Origin: Planctomycetia bacterium
Lineage (GTDB): Bacteria > Planctomycetota > Phycisphaerae > UBA1845 > UTPLA1
DNA length: 64,000 bases
Reading direction: 5' to 3'
Assembly (NCBI GenBank): GCA_015200345.1
Contig: CP054187.1
Coordinates: 852,470 to 916,469, forward strand
A program made the position numbers and the translations under genes. The notes beneath the pieces are model-generated. The model was not told where the DNA came from. It was given only the letters and a program-made list of their open reading frames with translations, and did not search any database. Positions 36,233 through 45,546 of this stretch are shown here, in pieces. Position 1 is the first letter of the stretch, and each line of letters opens with the position of its first letter.

Positions 36233-37654
36233 TTATCGCATCATCGGCCGGCCTGATGCGAGCACACCGGGATGCCAGGCCGGTTGCGGTGATTCTGCCT
36301 CGCGCTCACGAGCAGGCGATGCGACGCTTGCTCCGGCGGCACGAAAACCAGCTTCGCGACGCAGTCTTCGCTCGCTCCACGAACGATGCACGGCGGCCTG
36401 AAGCGCCACACCCATGCCGATGATCGTTAACATCAGTTCAAGAAACTCCTCATTGTGGAAGAAACCGTGAACGCAGTACGCCACCATTCCCAGCAGCAAC
36501 CCCCGCGACCAGAGGTAAGCCCATTTCAAATCGGGTGGCAGACGCCGCGACCAGCGCATGAAGCGCCAAAGACTGAACATGCTTCCCAGGATCAAGAGCA
36601 ACCACATCGACACGCCCACAAGCCCCAGTTCAGCCGCTGCCTCCAGAAAGATGTTGTGCGCGGCCTTGCCGCTCCCACCGGCCGCCTTGCGCGCCGACTC
36701 AAAGTTGCCGAAGCCCACGCCAAGGATCGGCCGGCTGGCCAGCATGTCGCGTGCGGCGGTCCAGGTGACGAAGCGCGAGCTGGCGGACTTGTCCTCTCGG
36801 AAGTTGACGATCGATGCAACGCGGTTTCGCACCTCCGCCCCGGCGGCCAGATACACGATTCCAACAAACAGACAAACCGCTGCGATCGCGCGAAACCGAT
36901 ACTTGCTGCTCCACGCCATGCACCAGAGGACGACGGCGAGCGCGAGAAACCCGGCGCGGGAGCCCGATCCGAGGATCGCCAGACACGTCAAACCCGACGC
37001 CGCGGCAAACAACCATCGCCAGCGAAGCCTCGCCAGCGATTGCCCGAAGTAAAACAGCATCGGCAGCGCCATGACCGACGTCAACGCGAACAAGTTGTTA
37101 TCGTACGTCTTGCCATAGACCTGGTGCGGACCCAGCAGTGCGACTTTCAGACCACCTTTGATGGCCCAGAATGCGGCGGACAGCGCCACCACGCCGTACA
37201 GAACTCGAAACCGCCTGGCCTCGGCGCACATCCCCGTCAGAATCGCGGTAACGATCAACACCTTGCACAAACTTCGGTACGCCGCAGAAGTCTCGGAAAG
37301 CGGATACTCCGACAGCGGGCGCGTCGCGCCGATGTAGGCGATCAGCAACCCCATCACCAGCAGCGGCCATGCCATTTCAAACAGCGGCGCGCGCTCTTGT
37401 ACCGTCTTGAGCGCGATCACCTGGCCGTGCGCATCCTGCACCGGGCGAACGCTCTGCCGTTTGACGCCGATCGCCACCGCACCAATGACCAGCGGCAACC
37501 CGATCAGAAACGCATCCTGAAAATCCGGTTGCCAGCAAAGATATTTGGGCTGAAGGATGGACACCACGAGGTACGCGCAAAGGCCGAAGAACGGCCGCGT
37601 GAACACCAGGGGAATCATCGCGATCAGGATGCCGACGTAAATGGCAAAACGCAT
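36233..37654 (-). CDS. O-antigen ligase/Wzy-type protein, exosortase-associated
   Basis: 473 residues with ten or more membrane segments. The N-terminus (MRFAIYVGILIAMIPLVFTR, PFFGLCAYLVVSILQPKYL) resembles the putative O-glycosylation ligases found in exosortase loci, and the middle has the Wzy/O-antigen-ligase features GSGSRAGFLALAVVLW and the periplasmic loop with RFVTWTAARDMLASRPILGVGFGNFE. Such proteins polymerise or transfer glycan repeat units at the periplasmic face. GTGAGG lies seven bases before the ATG at 37654. The preceding glycosyltransferase gene ends ten bases upstream. It is the last gene of the polysaccharide run. Confidence 0.82.
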   Translation of the reverse strand: MRFAIYVGILIAMIPLVFTRPFFGLCAYLVVSILQPKYLCWQPDFQDAFLIGLPLVIGAVAIGVKRQSVRPVQDAHGQVIALKTVQERAPLFEMAWPLLVMGLLIAYIGATRPLSEYPLSETSAAYRSLCKVLIVTAILTGMCAEARRFRVLYGVVALSAAFWAIKGGLKVALLGPHQVYGKTYDNNLFALTSVMALPMLFYFGQSLARLRWRWLFAAASGLTCLAILGSGSRAGFLALAVVLWCMAWSSKYRFRAIAAVCLFVGIVYLAAGAEVRNRVASIVNFREDKSASSRFVTWTAARDMLASRPILGVGFGNFESARKAAGGSGKAAHNIFLEAAAELGLVGVSMWLLLILGSMFSLWRFMRWSRRLPPDLKWAYLWSRGLLLGMVAYCVHGFFHNEEFLELMLTIIGMGVALQAAVHRSWSERRLRREAGFRAAGASVASPAREREAESPQPAWHPGVLASGRPMMR

Positions 37655-37664
37655 GGAATAGGCC

Positions 37665-39035
37665 TCACGTTGTACGCCATTGCAGGCGTTCGCGTGCGGC
37701 GGCGCCGCGTTCCGAATGCGTGCCTGGCAAAAGCCTGTCTTGATATCCCGACGCCCACGCCGCCGACGCGGAATTGTGATCGACCTGATTCCGGTCAGCA
37801 CCGCGCACGACGCGCACGACGTGCGCCACGCGCTCCGCAAGTCGAACAAAACTCGCCTCGGCCGCGCGCCAGCAGAACGCCGCCACCGCTCGATCTCGCG
37901 CCGCCCGACCCAGCTCCGCGCGAAGCGGTTCGTTCACGGCGACCCGTCGGATGGCGTCGGCAAGCCTGCCAGGCGAATCCGCGTCCACCAGCAGCCCCGC
38001 ACGACCGTTGTCGAGCAACTCGATATTCGCATTCTTTACACCGTGCCCGTCGGGCCGCAGCCCAATGCACGGCAAACCGCACGCCATCGCCTCCGCCAGC
38101 GCGTTGCCGAACGATTCGCCGATGGACGGAAACACGTACGCATCCGCCGCGTGCAGAACAGGCCGCACATCTCCCAACGCTCCAACAAAGCAAACGCGTC
38201 CTTCAATCCCGGTCCGACGCGTCCAATCCTCCAACGCCGGCCGTTGCGGTCCGTCCCCCGCGAGCAGCACGTTCACCGACAATCGATCAACCGAGCGAAT
38301 TGCTTCCAGCAATCGCTCGACGCCCTTCTCCGCGGCCATGCGCCCGGTCCACGCCACCACGAAGGAGTCGTTCGGCACGCCAATCGCCGCACGCGCCGCC
38401 GCGCGCTGCGATTCCGTCGGCGGTTGAAACTCTACCGTGTCGACGCCCCCCACAATCGCGGTGAGTCGGGGACTGTCCAGTTCATAGGTTTGACGCGCTT
38501 GGCGCAGCGTTGTTTGGCTGTTGAACACCACGGCATCGGCGCACTGCATGGCGCGCCGTTCGCAATCGCGCTTGATCCAGCGATCAATTGTGAATGCCGC
38601 GATATTCCAGATTCGTCGTGCGCCGCCGCGGCGCTCCAGCAGCCGCACGGCGCCGGCCTCGTCATGCAGTAGCGTCGATCCGCCGCACACGAACACGCAC
38701 GGCACCCCCGATCGGCAGGACTCCTGCGCGAGGACCGCTTCCGGCTGGCAAGTGATGAAAAGGTCGTGCGCCATCGCGCACCCGCGCACGATCCGGCTTG
38801 CCGTTGTTCGGCGGGCCAGGGCCTGAAGCGACCAGTGCGGCGCTGCGGCGTGACAAACGTCGGCTCGCAGAACGGGGAACTCTTTGATTCGCGCTTCGGC
38901 ATCGGTGCGGTCGGCCTGCACGAGGAACGTCACGTCGTGACCGGCCTCGCGCAAGGCGCCGGCATATCGCAGGGCACGGCGGGAGAGTCCGCACGTGTTC
39001 GTGCGCAGCGTCGGCATGTGCCAAAGCACTCTCAT
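37665..39035 (-). CDS. Family 4 glycosyltransferase (EPS locus)
   Basis: 456 residues with a GT-B fold. The N-terminal half begins MRVLWHMPTLRTNTCGLSRR; the C-terminal nucleotide-sugar half contains VAWTGRMAAEKGVERLLEA, LLAGDGPQRPALE and the EX7E motif in SIGESFGNALAEAMACGLP. It transfers a sugar from a nucleotide donor during cytoplasmic assembly of the repeat unit. The start overlaps the previous stop in ATGA. The last 50 residues are Arg/Ala-rich and not part of the fold. Confidence 0.87.
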   Translation of the reverse strand: MRVLWHMPTLRTNTCGLSRRALRYAGALREAGHDVTFLVQADRTDAEARIKEFPVLRADVCHAAAPHWSLQALARRTTASRIVRGCAMAHDLFITCQPEAVLAQESCRSGVPCVFVCGGSTLLHDEAGAVRLLERRGGARRIWNIAAFTIDRWIKRDCERRAMQCADAVVFNSQTTLRQARQTYELDSPRLTAIVGGVDTVEFQPPTESQRAAARAAIGVPNDSFVVAWTGRMAAEKGVERLLEAIRSVDRLSVNVLLAGDGPQRPALEDWTRRTGIEGRVCFVGALGDVRPVLHAADAYVFPSIGESFGNALAEAMACGLPCIGLRPDGHGVKNANIELLDNGRAGLLVDADSPGRLADAIRRVAVNEPLRAELGRAARDRAVAAFCWRAAEASFVRLAERVAHVVRVVRGADRNQVDHNSASAAWASGYQDRLLPGTHSERGAAARERLQWRTT

Positions 39036-40501
39036 CGCTTCGCCCCCCGGTCCTGTGTGCGGCTCGATTGCGACGCCGGCGCGCCTTCCGGATTGTGAGA
39101 CCGCGTCCGCGTCAGTTCTCGCGCAGCGGCAGTCGCATTCATTCCGCTTCGATCCTTCACCGCCTCAAGCAGCGACGAGAATTGCATCGCGACCGCACGG
39201 CGCGTGAAGCGGTTGACAAACGTGGTATCACGCGGGGTCTGCAATTGCCCGGCGATGAAGCGCGATCGGCACGCCTCCAGCGCGCGGACGAGGTCATCGG
39301 CTGCCCCGCCGCCATGTAATACAAGTGTCGTATTACCGGCGGAACGCAGGATCCGCTCCAAATGCGTTCCCGCGTGGACAACCCCCAGCACGTGCCGCCC
39401 CGAGGCGAGATACTCAAACGTCTTCGATGGGATGCACAGCGCTCCCCCCGCGTTCGCCGGCGTCATGAGAAACAGCAAGTCAGCCCGGCGCATCGCATCC
39501 AGCGCCTCACCGTGCGACACATACCCGACGCGCTCCACAAAGCGCGAATCGTCCGGCTCAAACAACTGCTCCTGTTGACCCGACACGCTTCCAACGATTC
39601 GCCAGCGCACGCCCGGCTCGCTCGCCCCGGCGTTGACCCGTCGCAAGGCCGACAGCAGCAGGCCCACTGACTGGTCGCGATAGAACGAACCGACGCTGGT
39701 GATGCACAGTGACGTCGACCCGCCGGGTCTTGTAAGAGACGCCATCGACCCATCGCGGTTTGCACCGTGTTTCTCACATGATGCCTCGTCGTAGCCGTTC
39801 GGGATAACCTGAATCGCATGGCCTCTCCGGTGCCGCGCGAGCAGGTGATCTCTCAAGTCCTCGCACGTGACCACGACCGCCGCGGCGCGCGACACGATGT
39901 CGCGCTCCAGCGCAACCCATCGCTCATGCTCGGCGATGCTTCGCGGTTGATATGCAAAATTGTCCGTGATCGGGTCGCGCAGATCGGCGATCCAGGGAAC
40001 CGCCAGCCGCCGCGCGATGCCCATCGCCGCCCGGTGAACCGAATGCGGCGGCGACGTGGAAATCACCGCGTCAAGCGGCGCGCTCCGCGCCAGCCGAACC
40101 GCCGCGCGAATCGCCGCTCCTGCCCACCACTGCTGCGGCTCGGCGCCGCACGAACGGCGCTGCCATCGATCCAGACGCCAGTAGATTCTATCCTCCACCC
40201 AGGTGCGCGGCCCGGCAACGGGAATCCATCGGGCCAGTTTCGCCGCCGCACCGCCGGAGTCCCACCCGAAGACGTCGTGCACCACCGGTCCCGGCAGCGC
40301 GCCGTCATGCTCCGCCAGCGTCTCATCGCGCAGCGGATGATGACGATGCCCGGCCCGCAGCACGTGCACGTCCCAGCCCAGCGCGCAGAGATGCCGTGCC
40401 AAAAACGCGGCACGCTGCACCCCGCTCCCACCCATCGGCGGGTAGTGATAACTCAACAGCAGCACGCGCCGCCGGCCGGGTTGCGAGGTTCGATCCGTCA
40501 T
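39032..40501 (-). CDS. GT-B glycosyltransferase (EPS locus)
   Basis: 489 residues. LLLSYHYPPMGGSGVQRAAF marks the N-terminal Rossmann domain of a family 4-like transferase; ISTSPPHSVHRAA and IADLRDPITDNFAYQP follow, and the donor half has LCITSVGSFYRDQSVGLLLS and PSKTFEYLASGRHVLGV. The EX7E motif is degenerate. The start at 40501 overlaps the stop of the upstream gene in ATGA; an upstream extension in the same frame is not homologous. The C-terminus carries a basic low-complexity tail. Confidence 0.85.
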   Translation of the reverse strand: MTDRTSQPGRRRVLLLSYHYPPMGGSGVQRAAFLARHLCALGWDVHVLRAGHRHHPLRDETLAEHDGALPGPVVHDVFGWDSGGAAAKLARWIPVAGPRTWVEDRIYWRLDRWQRRSCGAEPQQWWAGAAIRAAVRLARSAPLDAVISTSPPHSVHRAAMGIARRLAVPWIADLRDPITDNFAYQPRSIAEHERWVALERDIVSRAAAVVVTCEDLRDHLLARHRRGHAIQVIPNGYDEASCEKHGANRDGSMASLTRPGGSTSLCITSVGSFYRDQSVGLLLSALRRVNAGASEPGVRWRIVGSVSGQQEQLFEPDDSRFVERVGYVSHGEALDAMRRADLLFLMTPANAGGALCIPSKTFEYLASGRHVLGVVHAGTHLERILRSAGNTTLVLHGGGAADDLVRALEACRSRFIAGQLQTPRDTTFVNRFTRRAVAMQFSSLLEAVKDRSGMNATAAARELTRTRSHNPEGAPASQSSRTQDRGAKR

Positions 40502-41586
40502 ACCACGTTGTTCCTCACGAATTCCCGCAACCGCCACGGAACCACGCTGTCCGCCGGCATATCCATCAAACGCGACAGGCCCCGCCGCACACGCCACGCC
40601 GCACGCCATCGGCTGTATGTCGCATCGCGCCGCGCGCCGGCGTCGCGGGACAGCCCGATCTGTTCCAGCGCGCGGACGATTCCGCGCTCGACCGCATCAA
40701 TCGCCGGCGCCCAGCCCCACGGCTCATACCGGCACGGTGTACCCAGCGGATTCCACAGCGTCTCGTAGCGCTGCTGATTGGTCATGCGCAGTCCCGTCCA
40801 ACGCCGCTCGTCACCGGTGCCCCACACAAAATGCGGACACGCGCACAAGCTCGCAAGATGCAGGCCACCCGTCGACGCCCCCGCCGCAAGCCGCGACGCC
40901 GACAACTGCTCGATGGCTTCGTCGAGCGTCGAAGCATAGCTCCCCACGCGAAGCCCGCGCCCGCGAAGCCGACCTGCCAGGTCCTCCCACCAAGCCGCCG
41001 GGAGATTGCGCTCCACCGCCGTACTGCGTGTCCGCGGCACCAGCAACACATCCAGCGTCACCGCGCGCGGCCGACGATACGACACAAACCGCTGATGCCG
41101 AACCGTCGCGGGCCAAAGCGCCCCTTGAAACCCCGGCATCAGCAGGTGCGCGCGGGATGATTCCCCTTTGCGCAATGCGTCAGCAATCTCTTGCTCGGCT
41201 GCTGTTTCACATGCTGCGACGCACCGCGACCGTACATAATCCGTCAGGCGATTGCCATCCAACGGCCGTCCATCGGCCGAAATGCGATGGTCCTCGCTCG
41301 CCTCGCCTGGCGCATCCGCCGTCTCCACTGGCACAAAGCGCACGTTGAGCGCTGCCGTGCCATGGTCATGCGAAGCTTCGCTCATTTCATACAAGGCCTG
41401 CCGACCCCGCGATACGCAGATCAGAACGCGCTGCCACGTGCCACGCGACACTTCCCAGCGCACGCGGCCCTGCCAGTTCATCAGCTCCCAGCCGAACTCT
41501 CCGATGTACGGCGCAACGACCAGCACGGGCGCCGAGCCGCCGGGAATCGATCGGTCGCCCAAAGTTGGTTCGAATCGATTCGGCAT
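40498..41586 (-). CDS. Uncharacterised EPS-locus protein, possibly a glycosyltransferase
   Basis: 362 residues and no membrane segment. An N-terminal VLVVAPYIGEFGWELMNWQ resembles the start of some ADP-heptose-type transferases and of polysaccharide-locus proteins, and a later AAGASTGGLHLASLCACPHFV resembles their donor site; LLVPRTRSTAVERNLPAAWW lies between. I cannot place it in a family with confidence. The start ATG at 41586 shares one base with the stop of the deacetylase gene (TGATG), and its own stop overlaps the next glycosyltransferase start, so it is tightly embedded in the operon. Confidence 0.7.
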   Translation of the reverse strand: MPNRFEPTLGDRSIPGGSAPVLVVAPYIGEFGWELMNWQGRVRWEVSRGTWQRVLICVSRGRQALYEMSEASHDHGTAALNVRFVPVETADAPGEASEDHRISADGRPLDGNRLTDYVRSRCVAACETAAEQEIADALRKGESSRAHLLMPGFQGALWPATVRHQRFVSYRRPRAVTLDVLLVPRTRSTAVERNLPAAWWEDLAGRLRGRGLRVGSYASTLDEAIEQLSASRLAAGASTGGLHLASLCACPHFVWGTGDERRWTGLRMTNQQRYETLWNPLGTPCRYEPWGWAPAIDAVERGIVRALEQIGLSRDAGARRDATYSRWRAAWRVRRGLSRLMDMPADSVVPWRLREFVRNNVV

Positions 41587-42590
41587 CACGCATGCCCCGG
41601 TTCAGCCGCATTGATCGGCCAGTCTTCCACCATCATTTCGAACTCCACCTGTGACCCAACGGGTGCGGGCTTGCGACTTAATTCGGTTGCCCGCGTGCGA
41701 CCGGTCATATTGACGCGGCGGCGCGCATCGAGGATCGCGCGATGCCCCGTTTCGACGGCCAACTGCGCTGTGCGCGGCGTGTAGTGCCGCTTCAATCCGA
41801 ACGGGTACGCCAGCGCAATCGGCGCTGCCCCGGTCCAGTCTCGCAGCAGATCGCGCGCCGTTTCCATCTCCGCACGCTGACTGGCTTCATCCAGTGCCGA
41901 TAATATGACATGCCGGTGCGTATGGTTGCCGAACTCAAACAAATCCGGCTCGGCCCGGGCGATGTCCTCCGGTTCCAGATACGGCCGCAGCGCCGTCGCG
42001 ATCTCGCGCCCGCTGCTTCCGACGCGGCGCACGACGTCTTCCAGCAAGTCAGGTAGATTCGCTTGAAAACATCGGCGCGCAAATGACTCCACCGATTCCG
42101 CCTCCCCGCGCGACCCCAATCCTGCCGCCGCCAGCGCCTGGGCCGCGCGCTGCCCGTGGCCGTTCGCGCAAAGCCATGCCAGCTTGTGCTGCCACAAGAG
42201 ATCCTGATTCCCCACGACCCCCGTCACCGGAAAAATCGTCACCGGCACGCGCCGCCGAACCGTGATCGCACCCGCCGTGTGCAACGCGTCGGCAAAGCCG
42301 TCATCGAGCGTGATCGCCACGGCCCGGTGAACCGCCTCGCCGCGCTCCATCCGCGCGACGATGTCGCTCAAACGCATCGGCTCATAGTGCGCCAGCAGGT
42401 AGTCCAGGTGCCGCTCAAACTCGGCCGGCTCGTGTCGCAGTCCCGTTCCATCCGTGAAAACCGATGCACGCGCAGAGATGCTGTGATAGGCCAGGATGTG
42501 AATGCAGGTCTCATTTCGCCGGCGGCGCAGCTTCCGTACCACGCGGCCGGTCCAGGTCTCAAACGAAACGTCCTGCGCAAAGGTGGTCAT
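41586..42590 (-). CDS. Polysaccharide deacetylase (NodB-like)
   Basis: 334 residues. The NodB domain shows the base aspartate and metal aspartate in AITLDDGFADAL (about 94), the two metal histidines in FGNHTHRHVILSA (about 222) and a late LAYPFG motif. Deacetylases of this carbohydrate esterase family 4 remove N-acetyl groups from amino sugars; one accompanies most exosortase-type loci. There is no signal peptide, so it may act in the cytoplasm or be mis-started. AGGAGG precedes the ATG and lies within the end of the previous gene. Confidence 0.88.
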   Translation of the reverse strand: MTTFAQDVSFETWTGRVVRKLRRRRNETCIHILAYHSISARASVFTDGTGLRHEPAEFERHLDYLLAHYEPMRLSDIVARMERGEAVHRAVAITLDDGFADALHTAGAITVRRRVPVTIFPVTGVVGNQDLLWQHKLAWLCANGHGQRAAQALAAAGLGSRGEAESVESFARRCFQANLPDLLEDVVRRVGSSGREIATALRPYLEPEDIARAEPDLFEFGNHTHRHVILSALDEASQRAEMETARDLLRDWTGAAPIALAYPFGLKRHYTPRTAQLAVETGHRAILDARRRVNMTGRTRATELSRKPAPVGSQVEFEMMVEDWPINAAEPGHA

Positions 42591-42593
42591 GAA

Positions 42594-44168
42594 TTACCTC
42601 CTCCCGATCCATGCTCGCCGCCCCACCGCGCGATTCAGCACGCCCGCGAGGCAGCCGGCTTGAAACTGCCGCGTCATCGTCATCAACCGCTCCGGTGCAT
42701 GCTCCACCCGATCGGCCCCCGCCAGCCAGCGCGTGTACAGAACGCCGATGCCGCGGCTGATCGCCTCCACGTCATCGGGATCACACACGTGCGCTCCGGC
42801 CAGGCCTTCGAGCAGCCGCGCCGCTTCTCCGCCGGACGGCACCACCGCGAGAATCGGTCGCCCAATTCCTATGCACTCGTAGATTTTTGCCGTGCTGTCA
42901 CCCTCGCCGCCCGCGGTCCGAGGCAGCAACACCACGTTGGCCGACGCGCCGGCCATCGCCTCCATCGCCTCGCGGTGCGGCTTCATCCCCAGATGCCGCA
43001 CACGCCCGGCGTCCTCCGCGCGATCAAAGCGATCGGCGAACGGCCCCACGCGGCCCAGAAAATCAAATCGCGCATGCGACGCGCTGCCCGGCGTGCGATC
43101 CACGAACCGGCGAAATGCCGCGAGCACGGCATCCGGCCCGCGCTGACCGTACAGCGATCCGGCGTACAGCAGTTGAAACTCGCGGCGCGGGGCCGGCGAG
43201 ACCTCCGGAAAATCGCTTGGATCGAAGCCGTTCTCGATCGTGACAAACTTCGGCGCCCAGCGGCCGTACCGCTCTGCGAATCGCCGCGTCATGTGATCAT
43301 TTACGCTCACGACCGCCGCCGCGCGCCCGATCACCGCCGCCTCGGCCAGACGCGTCAGCCCCGCGCCGAATCGCGTCGTCCACTGCGGCCAGTGAACGTA
43401 CTCCACCCACGGATCACGAAAATCGGCCACCCACGGCCGACGCAGGCGCGCCTGCACGTGCAGCGCGATCAAGTGATCGCTGAACGGCATTCCCGAAGAA
43501 AAAATCGCATCGAACGAATGTCGCCGATGAAGCGCGACCGCCATCCGGATCGCCTCGGAAAACCGCCAGATGCCGCGATCAGGAAACGCCAATCGTTGAC
43601 CGATCGCCTGCATGCGCCACGCGAGCCAATCCGTGCACCGCTGTGCATCGCAGCCCACCAGCAAGCCGGGGATCCCGAGCAACGCGCCCAGGTCGCGGCT
43701 CCACCGACGCGGCCCGTCGTCCGCATCGAGACCCAGCCGATGCACTTCCACATCGGCCGGCACATCCTGAAGGCTCGCCAGATCGCAGGCGCGGCGCGCG
43801 TCCTCGGCAATGGGTTGGGGCTGGCGATGCGCACCAGTGAGTACAACGCTCTCCCAGCCCTGCTCGCAGAGATACTTCACGAACTTGCGGATGCGAATCG
43901 CTCCGACCGAAGCCACGGGCGGGAATCGACTGGCAATGACCAGTAGCTTTCGCGGGCACGCAGCGGCCTTTGCGCCTGCCGGTCGCTCGATGACCGGCGC
44001 AGCGATTTGGTGGCTCCGTTCCTTGGCCGATTTGCCGGGGTGCCGGCGCCGGAGCGGCGGTCCGCCAAAAATAAGTTTGTCGTCTTTTTCAAGCGGAGTG
44101 ATCACCGGCGCTTCCTTGCGCGCGTGCGATGACGACCGGCGCGCACGGGCCAACCCGCCGCGTCCCAT
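42594..44168 (-). CDS. GT-B glycosyltransferase (EPS locus)
   Basis: 524 residues. The transferase fold starts near 74 with LLVIASRFPPVASVGAIRIR; FRDPWVEYVHWPQWTTRF, then LLYAGSLYGQRGPDAVLAAF and STAKIYECIGIGRPILAVVP follow. The first 70 residues are basic and disordered with no homologous content, so the true start may be internal (a GTG near residue 22 is one option); the ATG at 44168 lacks a ribosome binding site. It resembles the other EPS transferase at 39032. Confidence 0.82.
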   Translation of the reverse strand: MGRGGLARARRSSSHARKEAPVITPLEKDDKLIFGGPPLRRRHPGKSAKERSHQIAAPVIERPAGAKAAACPRKLLVIASRFPPVASVGAIRIRKFVKYLCEQGWESVVLTGAHRQPQPIAEDARRACDLASLQDVPADVEVHRLGLDADDGPRRWSRDLGALLGIPGLLVGCDAQRCTDWLAWRMQAIGQRLAFPDRGIWRFSEAIRMAVALHRRHSFDAIFSSGMPFSDHLIALHVQARLRRPWVADFRDPWVEYVHWPQWTTRFGAGLTRLAEAAVIGRAAAVVSVNDHMTRRFAERYGRWAPKFVTIENGFDPSDFPEVSPAPRREFQLLYAGSLYGQRGPDAVLAAFRRFVDRTPGSASHARFDFLGRVGPFADRFDRAEDAGRVRHLGMKPHREAMEAMAGASANVVLLPRTAGGEGDSTAKIYECIGIGRPILAVVPSGGEAARLLEGLAGAHVCDPDDVEAISRGIGVLYTRWLAGADRVEHAPERLMTMTRQFQAGCLAGVLNRAVGRRAWIGRR

Positions 44169-44215
44169 ATCGCCGCACTCTAAGTTCTATCGAGACCGGT
44201 GATGGCAAACTGAAG

Positions 44216-45541
44216 TCAGATCGCCGCAGGAATGCGAGGCCGGGGGCGGCCGGGCTGCGCCGACGCGCGATGCGTCGTTATGGGACGGCCCGCGCCTTCT
44301 CCACATCCGCCGGATTCTCTCATTCCAGCATCCAGAAGCATGCCGCGCCAAGCGGTGTGAATCACGTCCAGATCATGATGCGCTCGCACGTACGCTTGGC
44401 CCGACTTGCCCACTCGATCACAGGCGTTGTCATCGCAAAGCAGTCGACCCACTTCCTCGGCGAATTCTGCCGTCGCGTCCGCCACCAGAATGCCCTCGCC
44501 GTTTCGGGCGTCGAGGCTCTCGCCCACCGCAGGCGTCGCCACGACTGGCCGCGCCGCCCCCATCGCCTCCAGCACCTTGTTCGGAAGCCCGCGCGAGATC
44601 CGCATCGGCGCAATCGCCACGCGCGACGCCAGCAGGTACGGCGTGATGCTCGGCACGTCCGCGATCACTTCGACGTCGTCGATGCCATGGAACTGGCGCA
44701 ATCTACGCACCGGCGCACGACCGACAATTCGCAGCCGCGCCGACGGCGCCTGCCGCCGGACAATCGGCCAAACGTCCCGCACAAACCAACGCAGCCCGTC
44801 CACGTTCGGCTTGTAGTCCAATGCGCCGGTAAACGACACAATCGGTCGGCTCTGTGATGCCGACGGAGCCGATTCGATGATCGGCGCGGCGTTGGACAGC
44901 ACGTGCAGATTCTTTCTCGCTCCGGCTTGATCCAGCACGCGCGCCTCGCGCCGGGTCACGACCGTTACCGCGTCAAACGCGTCCAGCCACGTCAGTTCGA
45001 GTTCCCGCAGACGACGACCCTCCCGCGCGTACACAGCTCGCAGCGGATTGGTCGTGCGGCCTCGGGCGGTCCCGCATGGACCCGGATCGCACAGGCCAGC
45101 GTAGCTTAGCCATTTCTCGCTGTCGGCATCGCACAGATCCAGCACGCGCCGCCGCCCGCGCGCGGCCAGCGCGAAGGGTGCCATCGCGCCGCCAAATGCA
45201 TAGACCGCGTCGAACGGCGCGGCAGCGCTCCACGCCGCGATTTGTTCCCGTATGGTCCCGCTTGCGTAGGCCCCCAGCGTGACCGTGCCGCCGCGCAGTT
45301 GCTCCACCGCACCACGCATCAGCCCGATCAAAGCCCGGCGCGAAACGGCCAGCGAATCGACGCAGCAGGACGCGACCTGCGCAAAGTCTGCCCGCTCCTG
45401 TGCGCTCGACACGAAACTTGCGGCGTACACGTCGCACGAATCCGCCAACGCGGCAAACACCTGATGCGTCCGAATCTTGTCGCCCTTGTTCGGCGGAAAC
45501 GGCGGTCGCGGTGACAGAAACAACACGCGCGGTCGTGCCAT
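44216..45541 (-). CDS. Exosortase-associated sugar transferase (GT4)
   Basis: 441 residues. VLFLSPRPPFPPNKGDKIRT near the start and FTGALDYKPNVDGLRWFVRD and ISRGLPNKVLEAMGAARPVV in the donor half match the transferases found with PEP-CTERM/exosortase systems. RVLDLCDADSEKWLSYA is another family segment. Start ATG at 45541 with GGGGTGA six bases upstream; the frame opens at 45637 inside the FemAB gene. It supports the identification of the locus as exosortase type. Confidence 0.9.
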   Translation of the reverse strand: MARPRVLFLSPRPPFPPNKGDKIRTHQVFAALADSCDVYAASFVSSAQERADFAQVASCCVDSLAVSRRALIGLMRGAVEQLRGGTVTLGAYASGTIREQIAAWSAAAPFDAVYAFGGAMAPFALAARGRRRVLDLCDADSEKWLSYAGLCDPGPCGTARGRTTNPLRAVYAREGRRLRELELTWLDAFDAVTVVTRREARVLDQAGARKNLHVLSNAAPIIESAPSASQSRPIVSFTGALDYKPNVDGLRWFVRDVWPIVRRQAPSARLRIVGRAPVRRLRQFHGIDDVEVIADVPSITPYLLASRVAIAPMRISRGLPNKVLEAMGAARPVVATPAVGESLDARNGEGILVADATAEFAEEVGRLLCDDNACDRVGKSGQAYVRAHHDLDVIHTAWRGMLLDAGMRESGGCGEGAGRPITTHRASAQPGRPRPRIPAAI

Positions 45542-45546
45542 GCGGT

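Noticed and set aside
36455..38464. 669-codon plus-strand open frame over the EPS genes
   Set aside because: Antisense to two well-supported genes; composition is Arg/Pro/Gln-rich with no recognisable fold.
41570..41585. GGTTCGAATCG, which resembles the T-loop of a tRNA
   Set aside because: It lies within a coding region and no acceptor, D or anticodon stem can be built around it.
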